From positions 1-58,609 of the forward strand of contig CAJFNF010000014.1 of the NCBI GenBank assembly GCA_904394215.1: a stretch of 58,609 bases of DNA, read 5' to 3'. The DNA comes from an uncultured Faecalibacterium sp. Its GTDB lineage: Bacteria; Bacillota; Clostridia; Oscillospirales; Ruminococcaceae. A model generated the notes under the pieces. That model searched no databases, had not been told where the DNA came from, and saw only the letters and a list, made by a program, of their open reading frames with translations. A program made the position numbers and the translations under genes. Positions 1 to 7,540 of the stretch are shown in pieces (position 1 is the first letter of the stretch; each line of letters begins with the position of its first letter).

Positions 1-34
1 CAGGAGTGGCTCCGCTAACGCTCCGCCACTCCTG
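1..34. repeat. perfect 10-bp-stem hairpin at window edge
   Basis: The arms CAGGAGTGGC (1-10) and GCCACTCCTG (25-34) pair perfectly around a 14-nt loop. The loop contains CCGCTAACGCTC, whose exact reverse complement is in the loop of another hairpin at 37077-37107. It may be a dispersed intergenic hairpin family. No gene is seen in 1-133, and no clear U-tract terminator follows the HD gene. Confidence 0.55.
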
Positions 35-133
35 CTGAATCCTAATATCCTACACTTGGGGCTTTTTTGTACTGTCCGCACAATATGGGGCGGTTCACAC
101 TGCGGCAGGGCTTTTTTGGTGTCCGTTTGATTT

Positions 134-715
134 TTACCGGACGCTGCTGGTGTGATGTTCCATCAGATAGGTGGCGGTCAGGTCGGCGATGTGGAGCTTG
201 ATGGCCAGGGGATAGCGGTCGTAGGCCTCCGAGATGGCGAAGCTGCCGCCCCGGGCGGCGTCGTCAAAGCCTCCCATGTGCCAGCGGATGGCCACCGCCT
301 CCTCGGTTTTCAGACGCATGAACCGCTCGATCAGGAAAACGCTCTTTTCCCCATGGCCGTAGGGGAACTGGTCCTCCACCGTGTAGTAGGGAACCTTTTC
401 CCACTGGCCTGTGGCGTCGTTCTTCACATTGCGGGTGGAGACTTTGTAGTAGTTGGCCTTGCACAGGTCGTGGAGCAGGGCGCAGATGGCAAAGCTCTCC
501 TCGCTGTCCCCCTCCTGGAAGAAGCGGTCGTGGAGGGCGTGGTAGACGTTGAGGCTGTGCATGCACAGCCCTCCCTCACAGGCCCCGTGGAACCGGGTGG
601 ACGCCGGGCAGGTAAAGAAGTCGGTCTTGTTGTCCAGCCAGTCCAGCAGCCGCTCGGCCCCGGGCCGGGTGACGTGCTGGCGGAAAATGGACAGAAATTC
701 TTCCCGCTGGGTCAT
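134..715 (-). CDS. HD-domain hydrolase-like protein (193 aa)
   Basis: Probable metal-dependent phosphohydrolase of the HD superfamily; the substrate is unknown. The sequence shows a His at residue 53 (MHSLNVYHAL) followed by the HD doublet H82-D83 in ALLHDLCKANYY, and a further conserved-looking HMGG segment and a HIAD segment toward the C-terminus, the usual spacing of HD metal ligands. The start codon lies 1 nt after the stop codon of the upstream PC4-like gene, so the two are probably translationally coupled. The combination suggests a role around nucleic acid or nucleotide turnover, but that is inference. No signal peptide or membrane segment is visible, so it is presumably cytoplasmic. 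Confidence 0.8.
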   Translation of the reverse strand: MTQREEFLSIFRQHVTRPGAERLLDWLDNKTDFFTCPASTRFHGACEGGLCMHSLNVYHALHDRFFQEGDSEESFAICALLHDLCKANYYKVSTRNVKNDATGQWEKVPYYTVEDQFPYGHGEKSVFLIERFMRLKTEEAVAIRWHMGGFDDAARGGSFAISEAYDRYPLAIKLHIADLTATYLMEHHTSSVR

Positions 716-716
716 C

Positions 717-974
717 TCATTCCTCCGGCAGCTCGGGCTCCTCGGGGACGGTGATCTCCTCCATGTCGGCCAGGATGCCCTTCAGGATTCCCATCTCCTC
801 GGCGCTGAGGGAAATACCCTTGCCCATCCGGCTGCCGTCAGGGGACCAGTCCCGGATGTCGTACTTGGGTTCGCCGTCGTTCCAGCTGATCAGGTTGAGC
901 TGACGCTCCCAGCCTCTGGGCCGCTGGGACAGGACCGCGATTTTCTGGATGATGTCGTATTTGATTTCTGCCAT
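717..974 (-). CDS. PC4/YdbC-family single-stranded DNA-binding protein (85 aa)
   Basis: Small protein of the PC4/Sub1 (transcriptional coactivator p15) family, close to the lactococcal YdbC type, which binds single-stranded DNA as a dimer. The core WNDGEPKYDIRDWSP (residues 31-45) followed by MGKGISLSAEE is diagnostic of the YdbC group. I chose the start MAEIKYD at 974 because it matches the family N-terminus; the reading frame stays open further upstream to 1058 but that part has no family resemblance. The C-terminus ends in an acidic Pro/Glu tail. It is the first gene of a two-gene unit with the HD hydrolase. Confidence 0.85.
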   Translation of the reverse strand: MAEIKYDIIQKIAVLSQRPRGWERQLNLISWNDGEPKYDIRDWSPDGSRMGKGISLSAEEMGILKGILADMEEITVPEEPELPEE

Positions 975-1096
975 GGTGCCATACCTGCTTTCTTTTTTAA
1001 AATGGGGCGAATGAAATTCGTTCCTTCCCATAATAAAGGAAGCGGGCACGGATTGCAACCGGTAAACAAAAATCTTTCACATTTTTTCAGGGCGGC

Positions 1097-1414
1097 TCAG
1101 CCGTAGGGGGCTTCCTGCCGCCAGTGGACCAGATCCCGGACGGTGTCCTCGCTCTCCAGGGTGGGGATGGGGGAACCGGGTTCCCGGTCCCCGCCGCCAT
1201 AGGTGGCCATGATGCCGGGGGTGTCCCCGGCCAGGAAGCCGGCGGCGTTTTTCTGGCGGCAGGCCGCCGGTGTGCCGTCGGTGACAGGGATGCCGGCCCT
1301 GGGGGCACTGTCAGGCCCCGGGTGAGGGGTCTGGACGGTGGGCGCCGGGCTGGGGACAGGCTGGGCCGGGGGAAGGTCCTCCGGCCGGCCGGACAGTCTT
1401 GCGGAATGTTCCAT
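1097..1414 (-). CDS. proline-rich small hypothetical protein (105 aa)
   Basis: Not recognised. The first half is rich in Pro, Ala and Ser and looks disordered; the second half (from about GIMATYGGGDREPGSP to the final WRQEAPYG) is less biased. The main support for its being a gene is a strong ribosome-binding site: the minus-strand text just upstream reads GGAGGTG about 6 nt before the ATG. It follows the peptidoglycan-binding protein and spoIIR on the same strand with short gaps, so it may be the last gene of that unit. The high GC of the area makes spurious open frames likely, so the call is moderate. Confidence 0.45.
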   Translation of the reverse strand: MEHSARLSGRPEDLPPAQPVPSPAPTVQTPHPGPDSAPRAGIPVTDGTPAACRQKNAAGFLAGDTPGIMATYGGGDREPGSPIPTLESEDTVRDLVHWRQEAPYG

Positions 1415-1502
1415 GGTGTTACACCTCCGATGCCAGTATGCCCGGCCCGGCGGCGGAATATGTACCGGCCCCGGACCGGTACAGCCCGGGGCCGCGGCCG
1501 GC

Positions 1503-1976
1503 TCAGAGATAGAGCCGGGTCCAGGTGATTTTGCCGATGGAGCCGTCCACCGTCAGGCCGCTGGCCTTCTGGAAGCTGACCACCGCGGCATAGGTGGCGT
1601 CGCCGAATTTGCCGTCGGCGGTGATGCGGGCCCCCTTCACATTGAGCCGCTGCTGGGCGCTCTTGACGGTGGCGCCCTTCTGGCCGCTGCGGATGACGAT
1701 GCCGGGGTACTGCTCCTGGCCGCCGTGGAGGGATGCGTATTTTTCGTACAGGGCATCCCAGGTGACCCGGCCCACCTTGCCGTCAGCGGTAATGCTGACC
1801 GACAGCTGGAACTCCTGGACCGCCAGGGCGGTCGAGGAACCAAAGATGCCGTCCACCGTCAGGACGGGGTAGCGGGTGCAGGTGCTGCGGATGCCGTTGA
1901 GCCAGGTCTGGATCAGGGCCACATCGGGGCCGCTGGAACCGGTCTGGCACAGGGAATAGTATGCGGGTTTAGCCAT
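1503..1976 (-). CDS. peptidoglycan-binding-domain protein, two repeats (157 aa)
   Basis: Contains two tandem PG_binding_1-type modules: residues about 10-70 (VALIQTWLNG ... VDGIFGSSTALAVQEFQ) and about 98-157 (VKSAQQRLNVKG ... ADGKFGDATYAAVVSFQ). No catalytic domain and no signal peptide are visible. The start MAKPAYY at 1976 is preferred over an in-frame ATG eight codons upstream because AGGAGGTGG sits 8 nt before it. It lies immediately downstream of spoIIR, and proteins of this build are often found in spore-cortex or cell-wall-lytic contexts, so a sporulation or cell-wall role is a reasonable inference. Confidence 0.8.
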   Translation of the reverse strand: MAKPAYYSLCQTGSSGPDVALIQTWLNGIRSTCTRYPVLTVDGIFGSSTALAVQEFQLSVSITADGKVGRVTWDALYEKYASLHGGQEQYPGIVIRSGQKGATVKSAQQRLNVKGARITADGKFGDATYAAVVSFQKASGLTVDGSIGKITWTRLYL

Positions 1977-2024
1977 AGTGTAATCCACCTCCTGGGCCAC
2001 TGTATGCGGCCTGGCGGGGGAAGG

Positions 2025-2669
2025 TTACCCCAGGGCGATGAAGGTCTTGTCCCGGCGGGAGGCGGTGAGCTGCTGCCACAGCTCCACCACCCGGAACCGG
2101 AGGATGTACTGGCCGCAGATCAGGTCGGTCTGGGCGGGGTCGTCGTAGCCCCCGCAGGCCGCGGTGCACAGGCCGGGGTAGAGGACGCACCACCAGTTCC
2201 GGCCGTAGGTGCCGGGCTGGCCGATGTCCACCCGCACCGCATCGTAGCGGCCGGCGGGGAGAGAGAAATCCCGATAGCGGGTGGTGTCGAAGTACATGTT
2301 CACCAGGCTCACCTGGACCGGCTTGTCCTGGCCCAGCCGGGCCAGGGCCTGCCGGGCCGCCAGCTGGAAGTCAGGCAGGTGCCGGGCGGCGATGGCACGG
2401 GCTTCCTGGGCGCTGCCGGCGCCGGCATAGAGGCGGCTGGTGAGTTCCAGCAGGGCGTCCCGCACCGCCAGCTTGCAGGTCTGGTCCAGCACAGAGTCGC
2501 TGTCGGCCCGGACGTGGAGCCGGATGGTGTCGGCCCGGAGGGCCTGGCCGGTCTGCTGCTGGGCGTCAAACCACCCGGCAGCGCCGGACAGCAGCAGGCC
2601 CCCCAGCAGGGCCAGGCAGACCGTCAGCATCTGGGCGCGGGTGAGGAGGGAACGGGGAGAGGAAAACAT
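2025..2669 (-). CDS. spoIIR: stage II sporulation protein R
   Basis: Family role: SpoIIR is made in the forespore, secreted into the intermembrane space, and triggers SpoIIGA to process pro-sigma-E in the mother cell. The sequence has an N-terminal hydrophobic segment (residues about 13-32) fitting a signal anchor, the family motif RLHVRADSDSVLDQ (50-63), a PAGRYDAVRVDIG segment (138-150) and NWWCVLYPGLC (158-168). The length (214 aa) is normal. GAAAGGAG precedes the ATG. It is separated from ispE by a strong terminator, so it starts its own unit with the peptidoglycan-binding protein. Its presence indicates a sporulation-derived lineage even if the organism does not sporulate readily. Confidence 0.92.
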   Translation of the reverse strand: MFSSPRSLLTRAQMLTVCLALLGGLLLSGAAGWFDAQQQTGQALRADTIRLHVRADSDSVLDQTCKLAVRDALLELTSRLYAGAGSAQEARAIAARHLPDFQLAARQALARLGQDKPVQVSLVNMYFDTTRYRDFSLPAGRYDAVRVDIGQPGTYGRNWWCVLYPGLCTAACGGYDDPAQTDLICGQYILRFRVVELWQQLTASRRDKTFIALG

Positions 2670-2732
2670 AGGACAGCAGGCTCCTTTCGGTGGATTCGCC
2701 GAAAGTATGGGCCTGCTGCCCTGAGTTTATGC

Positions 2733-2770
2733 CAAAAAAAGGGCGGGCCGGGAAACTTTCCCGGCCCGCC
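2733..2770 (-). terminator. intrinsic terminator of the lrp-aminotransferase-ispE unit
   Basis: On the minus strand a near-perfect 14-bp stem, GGCGGGCCGGGAAA against TTTCCCGGCCCGCC, is followed by C and seven T residues. It lies just after the ispE stop and before spoIIR. Confidence 0.9.
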
Positions 2771-2786
2771 TGGGATGTATCAAGTT

Positions 2787-3674
2787 TTACCGGCTGGCCT
2801 TCACAATTCGGGCCCCGCCCCGGTCGGGGCGCAGCACGAAGATCTGGCGGCCCTCGGCTGCCAGGGCCTCAGCGGCCCGGCGGGCCGGTTCCTCGGCGTC
2901 AAAGATGCCGAAGACAGCAGCGCCGCTGCCGGTCATCAGGGCCCCTTTGGCCCCCTGGTCCAGCAGGGCCTGCTTCAGGCTGGCGGTGTCGGCGCCCCCG
3001 GCGCAGATTTCCAGGGCGTTGCCCGCGGCGGCGCACAGGCCCGGCAGGTCCCCGGCCCGGATGGCCGCCTCCTGGGCGGCGCAGTCGGGATGGGTGGGAG
3101 AACCGATCTGGTCATAGGCCGCAAAGGCAGCGGGGGTGGAGATGCCGTAGCCCGGCATCACCACCGTGAACCAACAGTCAGGGCAGGGGGGCAGGGCCTT
3201 GATCAGGTCCCCCAGCCCCTGGACCCGGCAGGTGCCCCCCATCAGGGCGAAGGGCACGTCGGCCCCCACCGAGGCCCCCAGGGCGCACAGCTCGGTCATG
3301 GACAGCCGGGCGCCGTAGAGGGCGTTAAGGCCCACCAGGACCGCGGCGGCATCCGCAGAGCCGCCCCCCATGCCGGCCCGCACCGGGACGCTCTTGCGGA
3401 TGGTGATCTCCACCCCGGCCAGCAGGCCGGTATAGTGGAAAAAGGCCAGAGCGGCCTTGTAGGCGGTGTTCTTGGGCCCGGGGGTCACCCGGCTGCCCGG
3501 CAGCCGGATCACCAGGTCAGGGCTCCGGCGCAGGGTCACCTGCTCGTAGAGGCTGACCGCCTGCATGACCATGTCCAGGGCATGGTACCCTCCCGGCAGG
3601 ATGCCCACCACGTCCAGGGACAGGTTCAGCTTGGCAGGGGCCAGCAGGCTGACTTTCTGCAAGGGTAATGCCAT
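2787..3674 (-). CDS. ispE: 4-diphosphocytidyl-2-C-methyl-D-erythritol kinase
   Basis: Phosphorylates CDP-methylerythritol with ATP in the MEP route to isopentenyl diphosphate; cytoplasmic GHMP-family kinase. Visible are PAKLNLSLDV (13-22, with the conserved Lys16), GYHALDMVMQ (29-38) and the GHMP ATP loop GMGGGSADAAA (101-111). At 295 aa the length is typical. AAGGAGG lies 9 nt before the ATG. The gene starts 14 nt after the aminotransferase stop and ends just before the terminator at 2733-2770, so it is the last gene of an lrp-aminotransferase-ispE operon. Confidence 0.95.
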   Translation of the reverse strand: MALPLQKVSLLAPAKLNLSLDVVGILPGGYHALDMVMQAVSLYEQVTLRRSPDLVIRLPGSRVTPGPKNTAYKAALAFFHYTGLLAGVEITIRKSVPVRAGMGGGSADAAAVLVGLNALYGARLSMTELCALGASVGADVPFALMGGTCRVQGLGDLIKALPPCPDCWFTVVMPGYGISTPAAFAAYDQIGSPTHPDCAAQEAAIRAGDLPGLCAAAGNALEICAGGADTASLKQALLDQGAKGALMTGSGAAVFGIFDAEEPARRAAEALAAEGRQIFVLRPDRGGARIVKASR

Positions 3675-3688
3675 AGCGCAGGGCCTCC

Positions 3689-4858
3689 TTACTGGGCGCG
3701 TTCCTGAAGGAAGGCGCGGATCCGCCGCAGGGCCTCCCGCAGATGGTCCACCGAGTAGGCGTAGGATACGCGGCAGTAGCCCTCCCCCGAGTCGCCGAAG
3801 GCGTCCCCCGGCACCAGGGCCACATGCTTTTCCTCCAGCAGGGTGGTACAGAATTCCTGGCTGGTCATGCCGGTGGACTTGATGCAGGGGAAGGCGTAGA
3901 AGGCGCCCTGGGGCTCAAAGCAGGTGAGGCCCATGTCGTTGAAGCCCTTGACCACCAGGCGGCGGCGCATGTTGTACTCTTCCCGCATCCGCTCGATCTC
4001 GTTGTCGCACTCCCGCAGGGCCACGATGGCGGCGTACTGGCTGGTGGTGGGGGCGCTCATAATGGCGCTCTGGTGGATCTTGGTCATCACCTTGAGGATG
4101 GGCTCGGGGCCGCAGGCATAGCCCAGCCGCCAGCCGGTCATGGCGTAGGTCTTGGAGAAGCCGTTCACCACCACCGTCCGCTCCCGCATCCCCGGCAGGG
4201 ATGCGATGGACACATGGCGGGGGCCGTAGGTCAGCTCGGCGTAAATCTCATCCGACAGGACGATGATGTCGGTGCCCCGGATCACCTCGGCCACGGCTTC
4301 CAGCTCCTCCCGGCCCATGACGGCGCCGGTGGGGTTGTTGGGGAAGGGCATAATCAGCAGCTTGGTCCGGGGGGTGATGGCCTTCCGCAGGGCATCGGCG
4401 TTGAGCTTGAACTGGTCCTCCTGGCGGCAGGGCAGATGGACCGGCACGCCCCCCGACAGGGTGGTGATGGGATCATAGCAGACAAAGCAGGGCTCGGGGA
4501 TGATCACCTCGTCCCCCGGGGAAACCAGGGTGCGGATGCACATGTCGATGGCCTCGCTGCCGCCCACCGTCACCAGGATCTCGTGGAGGGGGTCATAGTG
4601 GAGGTCCAGCCGCCGCTCCAGGTACCGGGCGATTTCCACCCGCAGTTCCTTCAGGCCGGCGTTGGAGGTGTACTTGGTGTGGCCCATTTCCAGGGAGTCG
4701 ATGCCGGCTTCCCGGATGGCCCAGGGGGTCTTGAAGTCGGGCTCGCCCACGCCCAGGCTGATGCACTCGGGCATTTCGGCGGCCAGGTCGAAGAATTTGC
4801 GGATGCCGGAGGGACGCATGGCCGCTGCGGCGGGCGCAATCAGTTTATCGTAGTCCAT
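3689..4858 (-). CDS. class I/II PLP-dependent aminotransferase (389 aa)
   Basis: Fold-type I aminotransferase of the aspartate/aromatic group. It shows the N-terminal substrate-loop region GVGEPDF, the PLP-contacting FPNNPTGAVM, LSDEIYAELTY with the cofactor-binding Asp (about 203), the Schiff-base Lys (about 236) in GFSKTYAMTGWRLGY, and a C-terminal RVSYA. The substrate cannot be assigned; aspartate, aromatic or branched-chain donors are possible. The start at 4858 overlaps the stop of the upstream Lrp gene as TGATG, indicating translational coupling; a start four codons earlier is possible but lies inside lrp. The pairing suggests the regulator senses an amino acid handled by this enzyme. 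Confidence 0.9.
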   Translation of the reverse strand: MDYDKLIAPAAAAMRPSGIRKFFDLAAEMPECISLGVGEPDFKTPWAIREAGIDSLEMGHTKYTSNAGLKELRVEIARYLERRLDLHYDPLHEILVTVGGSEAIDMCIRTLVSPGDEVIIPEPCFVCYDPITTLSGGVPVHLPCRQEDQFKLNADALRKAITPRTKLLIMPFPNNPTGAVMGREELEAVAEVIRGTDIIVLSDEIYAELTYGPRHVSIASLPGMRERTVVVNGFSKTYAMTGWRLGYACGPEPILKVMTKIHQSAIMSAPTTSQYAAIVALRECDNEIERMREEYNMRRRLVVKGFNDMGLTCFEPQGAFYAFPCIKSTGMTSQEFCTTLLEEKHVALVPGDAFGDSGEGYCRVSYAYSVDHLREALRRIRAFLQERAQ

Positions 4859-5334
4859 CACAGCACGCACTCTCTTTCGTCGATCTCTTCCAGCTGGTAG
4901 AACTTGCCCTCCCGCTTGTAGGTGCGGAGGACAAAGTGGGTGGCGGTGGACAGCACGTCGTCCAGGGGGGACAGGCGCTTGGCCACAAACAGGGCCACTT
5001 CCTGGAAGGTCTTGCCCTTGATGATCAGCTGCAGGTCATAGCCGCCGCTCATCAGCAGCACGCTCTCCACCTCCTCGAAGGAGGCGATGGTGGTGGCGAT
5101 CTCATCAAAGCCGCGGCTCTTCTTGGGGGAGACGTGGAGCTCGATGACGGCTTCCACCTGGTCAATCCCCACCTTTTCCCAGTCCACCAGGGTCTTGTAG
5201 CCTTTGATATAGCCCTTGGCCGTGGCCTCGTCCATCATGGCGGCCACTTCATCCACAGACTTGTCCAGCATGGCGGCGATATCCTCCAGGGGGAGGCGGG
5301 CATTGTTTTCCAGTAATTTCAAAAGCTGTTCCAT
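4858..5334 (-). CDS. Lrp/AsnC-family transcriptional regulator (158 aa)
   Basis: N-terminal helix-turn-helix (about residues 5-50, LEDIAAMLDKSVDEVAAMM) followed by a RAM/AsnC effector-binding domain (about 60-145, with ESVLLMSGGYDLQLIIKG). Members bind DNA as octamers and respond to amino acids. I chose the ATG at 5334 because GGAG sits 9 nt before it; an in-frame ATG seven codons upstream has no such site. It is the first gene of the operon with the aminotransferase and ispE, and a TATACT -10-like hexamer lies at about 5373-5378 on the minus strand. Local or autogenous control is likely. Confidence 0.88.
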   Translation of the reverse strand: MEQLLKLLENNARLPLEDIAAMLDKSVDEVAAMMDEATAKGYIKGYKTLVDWEKVGIDQVEAVIELHVSPKKSRGFDEIATTIASFEEVESVLLMSGGYDLQLIIKGKTFQEVALFVAKRLSPLDDVLSTATHFVLRTYKREGKFYQLEEIDERECVL

Positions 5335-5460
5335 ATCCTTGCACTCCTTCTTCATGAACAGAATAAGTCAAGTATAGCACACCCCGGGCCAGAATGCACC
5401 TGCTTTTCCACCAATTGGGAGCGGAGCGGGGGCGGTTTGCCTTTTTTTCTAAAAGGAGTG

Positions 5461-5487
5461 TTCAAAATTCGTCAAATCTGCTATACT
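5461..5487 (+). promoter_or_regulatory. probable sigma-A promoter with extended -10 for the ACT-UPF0210 operon
   Basis: TATACT at 5482-5487 is preceded directly by TGC, giving an extended -10. The -35 (TTCAAA, 5461-5466, 15-bp spacer) is weak. It lies 60 nt before the ACT-domain start codon. Confidence 0.6.
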
Positions 5488-5546
5488 AAATAAGTCAAGG
5501 GGCCATGGCCCCGCCATTCGCCTGCAATTGAGAAGAGGGACGGATT

Positions 5547-5816
5547 ATGAAAGCGTTTATTACAGTTGTCGGCAAGGACACCGTCGGTGTGGTTGCCCGG
5601 GTGTCGGGTCTGTGCAGTGAGCTGGGCATCAACATCGAGGACATCACCCAGAGCATCCTGCAGGGGATGTTTGCCATGATCATGCTGGTGGATATCGCCA
5701 ACTGCAACGTCAGCCACGAGGAGCTGCGCCGCCGCATCGACGCCCTGGCCGGTGAGATGGAGATGCAGATCACCCTGACCCGGCAGGAAGTCTTTGACGC
5801 CATGCACACCATCTGA
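5547..5816 (+). CDS. ACT-domain protein, UPF0237 family (89 aa)
   Basis: A single ACT domain spans the whole protein, beginning MKAFITVVGKDTVGVVARVS, with GINIEDITQSILQGMF at about 30-45. ACT domains bind small ligands, usually amino acids, and this stand-alone form is regularly found directly before UPF0210 proteins, as here (18-nt gap). The biochemical role is unknown; a regulatory partner of the neighbour is the obvious inference. Length and start (AGAGGGACGG upstream) are normal for the family. Confidence 0.9.
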   Translation: MKAFITVVGKDTVGVVARVSGLCSELGINIEDITQSILQGMFAMIMLVDIANCNVSHEELRRRIDALAGEMEMQITLTRQEVFDAMHTI

Positions 5817-5834
5817 CCGGGAGGAGTACATCAA

Positions 5835-7202
5835 ATGAGTATGTTCAACACGGGGGATATCCTCGAGACCATTGAGATGTTCACCCAGGAGAACCTGGAC
5901 GTCCGGACGGTGACCATGGGCATCAGCCTGCTGGACTGCATCGACCCCGACCCCGCCCGGGCCTGCGAGAAGATCTACCGCAAAATCACCACCCGGGCCG
6001 GCAAACTGGTCCCCACCGTGGAGGCCATTGCCGCCGAGTACGGCATCCCCATCATCAACAAGCGGATCAGCGTCACCCCCATTGCGATGCTGCTGGGCGC
6101 CTGCCCCGACGCCGACCCGGTGGACTTTGCCAAAACCCTGGACGCTGCCGGCAAGGCGGTGGGGGTGAACTTTGTGGGCGGCTACACCGCCCTGGTGCAC
6201 AAGGGCTTTTCGGCCGGCGACAAGCGGCTGATTGAGTCGATCCCCCGGGCCCTGGCCCAGACCGATATTGTGTGCAGCTCGGTGAACATCGGCGCCACCA
6301 AAGCGGGCCTCAACATGGACGCCGTCAAGATGATGGGCCAGGCTGTCCGCAAGACCGCCGAGATGACCGCCGACCGCCAGTGCATCGGCGCCGCCAAGCT
6401 GGTGATCTTCTGCAACGCCCCCGAGGACAACCCCTTCATGGCCGGCGCCTTCCACGGCCCCGGCGAGCCCGACTGTGAGATCCACGTGGGCGTCTCGGGC
6501 CCCGGCGCCGTCCGGGCTGCCCTGGCCCGCCTGCCCAAGGATGCCCCCATCGACGAGGTGGCCAGCCTGGTCAAGCGCACCGCCTTCAAGATCACCCGGG
6601 TGGGCCAGCTGGTGGCCAACCTGGTGTCCCGGGAACTGGGTGTCCCGGCGGGCATCATCGACCTGTCCCTGGCCCCCACCCCTGCCATCGGGGACAGCGT
6701 GGCCAACATCCTGGAGGAGATGGGCCTGGAGACCTGCGGCTGCTGCGGCACCACCGCCTGCCTGGCCCTGCTGAACGACGCCGTCAAGAAGGGCGGCGTC
6801 ATGGCCTCCAACCATGTGGGCGGCCTGTCGGGCGCCTTCATCCCGGTGAGCGAGGACGCCGGCATGATCCATGCCGCCGAGACCGGCTGCCTGACCATCG
6901 AAAAGCTGGAAGCCATGACCGCTGTCTGCAGCGTGGGCATTGACATGGTCATCATCCCCGGCGACACTTCTGCCGCCGTCATCAGCGGCCTGATCGCCGA
7001 CGAGGCCGCCATTGGCATGGTCAACTCCAAGACCACCGCCGTCCGCGTCATCCCCGCCATCGGCCGGAAGGCCGGCGAGGTGCTGGATTTCGGCGGCCTG
7101 CTGGGCCACGGCCCCATCATGGCCATCAACCAGAAGGACCCCTCGGTGTTCATCAACCGGGGCGGCCGCCTGCCTGCCCCCATGCAGTCCCTGAAAAACT
7201 AA
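5835..7202 (+). CDS. UPF0210/DUF711 (PFL-family) protein (455 aa)
   Basis: Strong match by eye to the UPF0210 family, once listed as related to pyruvate formate-lyase but of unproven activity. Supporting segments are [25 protein letters not shown], the Cys-rich [14 protein letters not shown] near the middle and the conserved C-terminal [12 protein letters not shown]. No glycyl-radical motif is seen. It follows the ACT-domain gene with a GGAGG site and is closed by the hairpin at 7237-7279. Presumably cytoplasmic. Structures in the family suggest binding of an amino-acid-like ligand, but no reaction should be assumed. Confidence 0.9.
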   Translation: MSMFNTGDILETIEMFTQENLDVRTVTMGISLLDCIDPDPARACEKIYRKITTRAGKLVPTVEAIAAEYGIPIINKRISVTPIAMLLGACPDADPVDFAKTLDAAGKAVGVNFVGGYTALVHKGFSAGDKRLIESIPRALAQTDIVCSSVNIGATKAGLNMDAVKMMGQAVRKTAEMTADRQCIGAAKLVIFCNAPEDNPFMAGAFHGPGEPDCEIHVGVSGPGAVRAALARLPKDAPIDEVASLVKRTAFKITRVGQLVANLVSRELGVPAGIIDLSLAPTPAIGDSVANILEEMGLETCGCCGTTACLALLNDAVKKGGVMASNHVGGLSGAFIPVSEDAGMIHAAETGCLTIEKLEAMTAVCSVGIDMVIIPGDTSAAVISGLIADEAAIGMVNSKTTAVRVIPAIGRKAGEVLDFGGLLGHGPIMAINQKDPSVFINRGGRLPAPMQSLKN

Positions 7203-7236
7203 AAAACCGGCCTTTTGGGCCAGAACTGTATAAAAT

Positions 7237-7279
7237 CCCCTTCCCCCGGGCAAGATACCGGCAGGAAGGGGGTCTTTTT
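7237..7279 (+). terminator. terminator hairpin overlapping the DUF378 ribosome-binding site
   Basis: The arms CCCCTTCC (7237-7244) and GGAAGGGG (7264-7271) pair perfectly and are followed by TCTTTTT. The 3' arm is also the Shine-Dalgarno of the gene that starts at 7280. Confidence 0.75.
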
Positions 7280-7483
7280 GTGCAGACCTTTTATAAAATC
7301 TGCCTGTGTCTGATGATCGTCGGCGGCATCAACTGGGGACTGATCGGACTGTTCCAGTTCGACTTCGTCGGTTGGCTGCTGGGAGGCAGCAGTTCCCTGT
7401 GGTCCCGCATCGTGTTCACCATTGTGGGTGCGGCTGCCCTGTGCGGCATTCCGGGCCTGTTCACCAACACGGCAGAAGACTGA
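7280..7483 (+). CDS. DUF378 small membrane protein (67 aa)
   Basis: Two predicted membrane helices (about residues 6-27 and 40-60) separated by FDFVGWLLGG; the GGINWGLIGLFQFD segment is typical of the DUF378 (YuzA-like) family. Function unknown. The start is GTG, with GGAAGGGGG ending 7 nt upstream; that ribosome-binding site is the 3' arm of the preceding terminator hairpin. The gene is closed by a strong bidirectional terminator at 7486-7530. Confidence 0.8.
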   Translation: MQTFYKICLCLMIVGGINWGLIGLFQFDFVGWLLGGSSSLWSRIVFTIVGAAALCGIPGLFTNTAED

Positions 7484-7485
7484 CA

Positions 7486-7530
7486 AAAAGGGCCTGTCCC
7501 GCCGCCTTTGCGGAGGGACAGGCCCTTTGT
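7486..7530. terminator. bidirectional terminator between DUF378 and asnA
   Basis: AAAGGGCCTGTCCC pairs with GGGACAGGCCCTTT around a GC-rich loop, with A-rich and T-rich flanks. It serves the plus-strand DUF378 gene and the minus-strand asnA. Confidence 0.9.
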
Positions 7531-7540
7531 TTGGGTCAGA

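Noticed and set aside
1338-3668. 776-codon open frame on the plus strand opposite spoIIR and ispE
   Set aside because: It is the GC-driven shadow of genuine minus-strand genes; no family resemblance and highly repetitive Gly/Ala/Gln composition.
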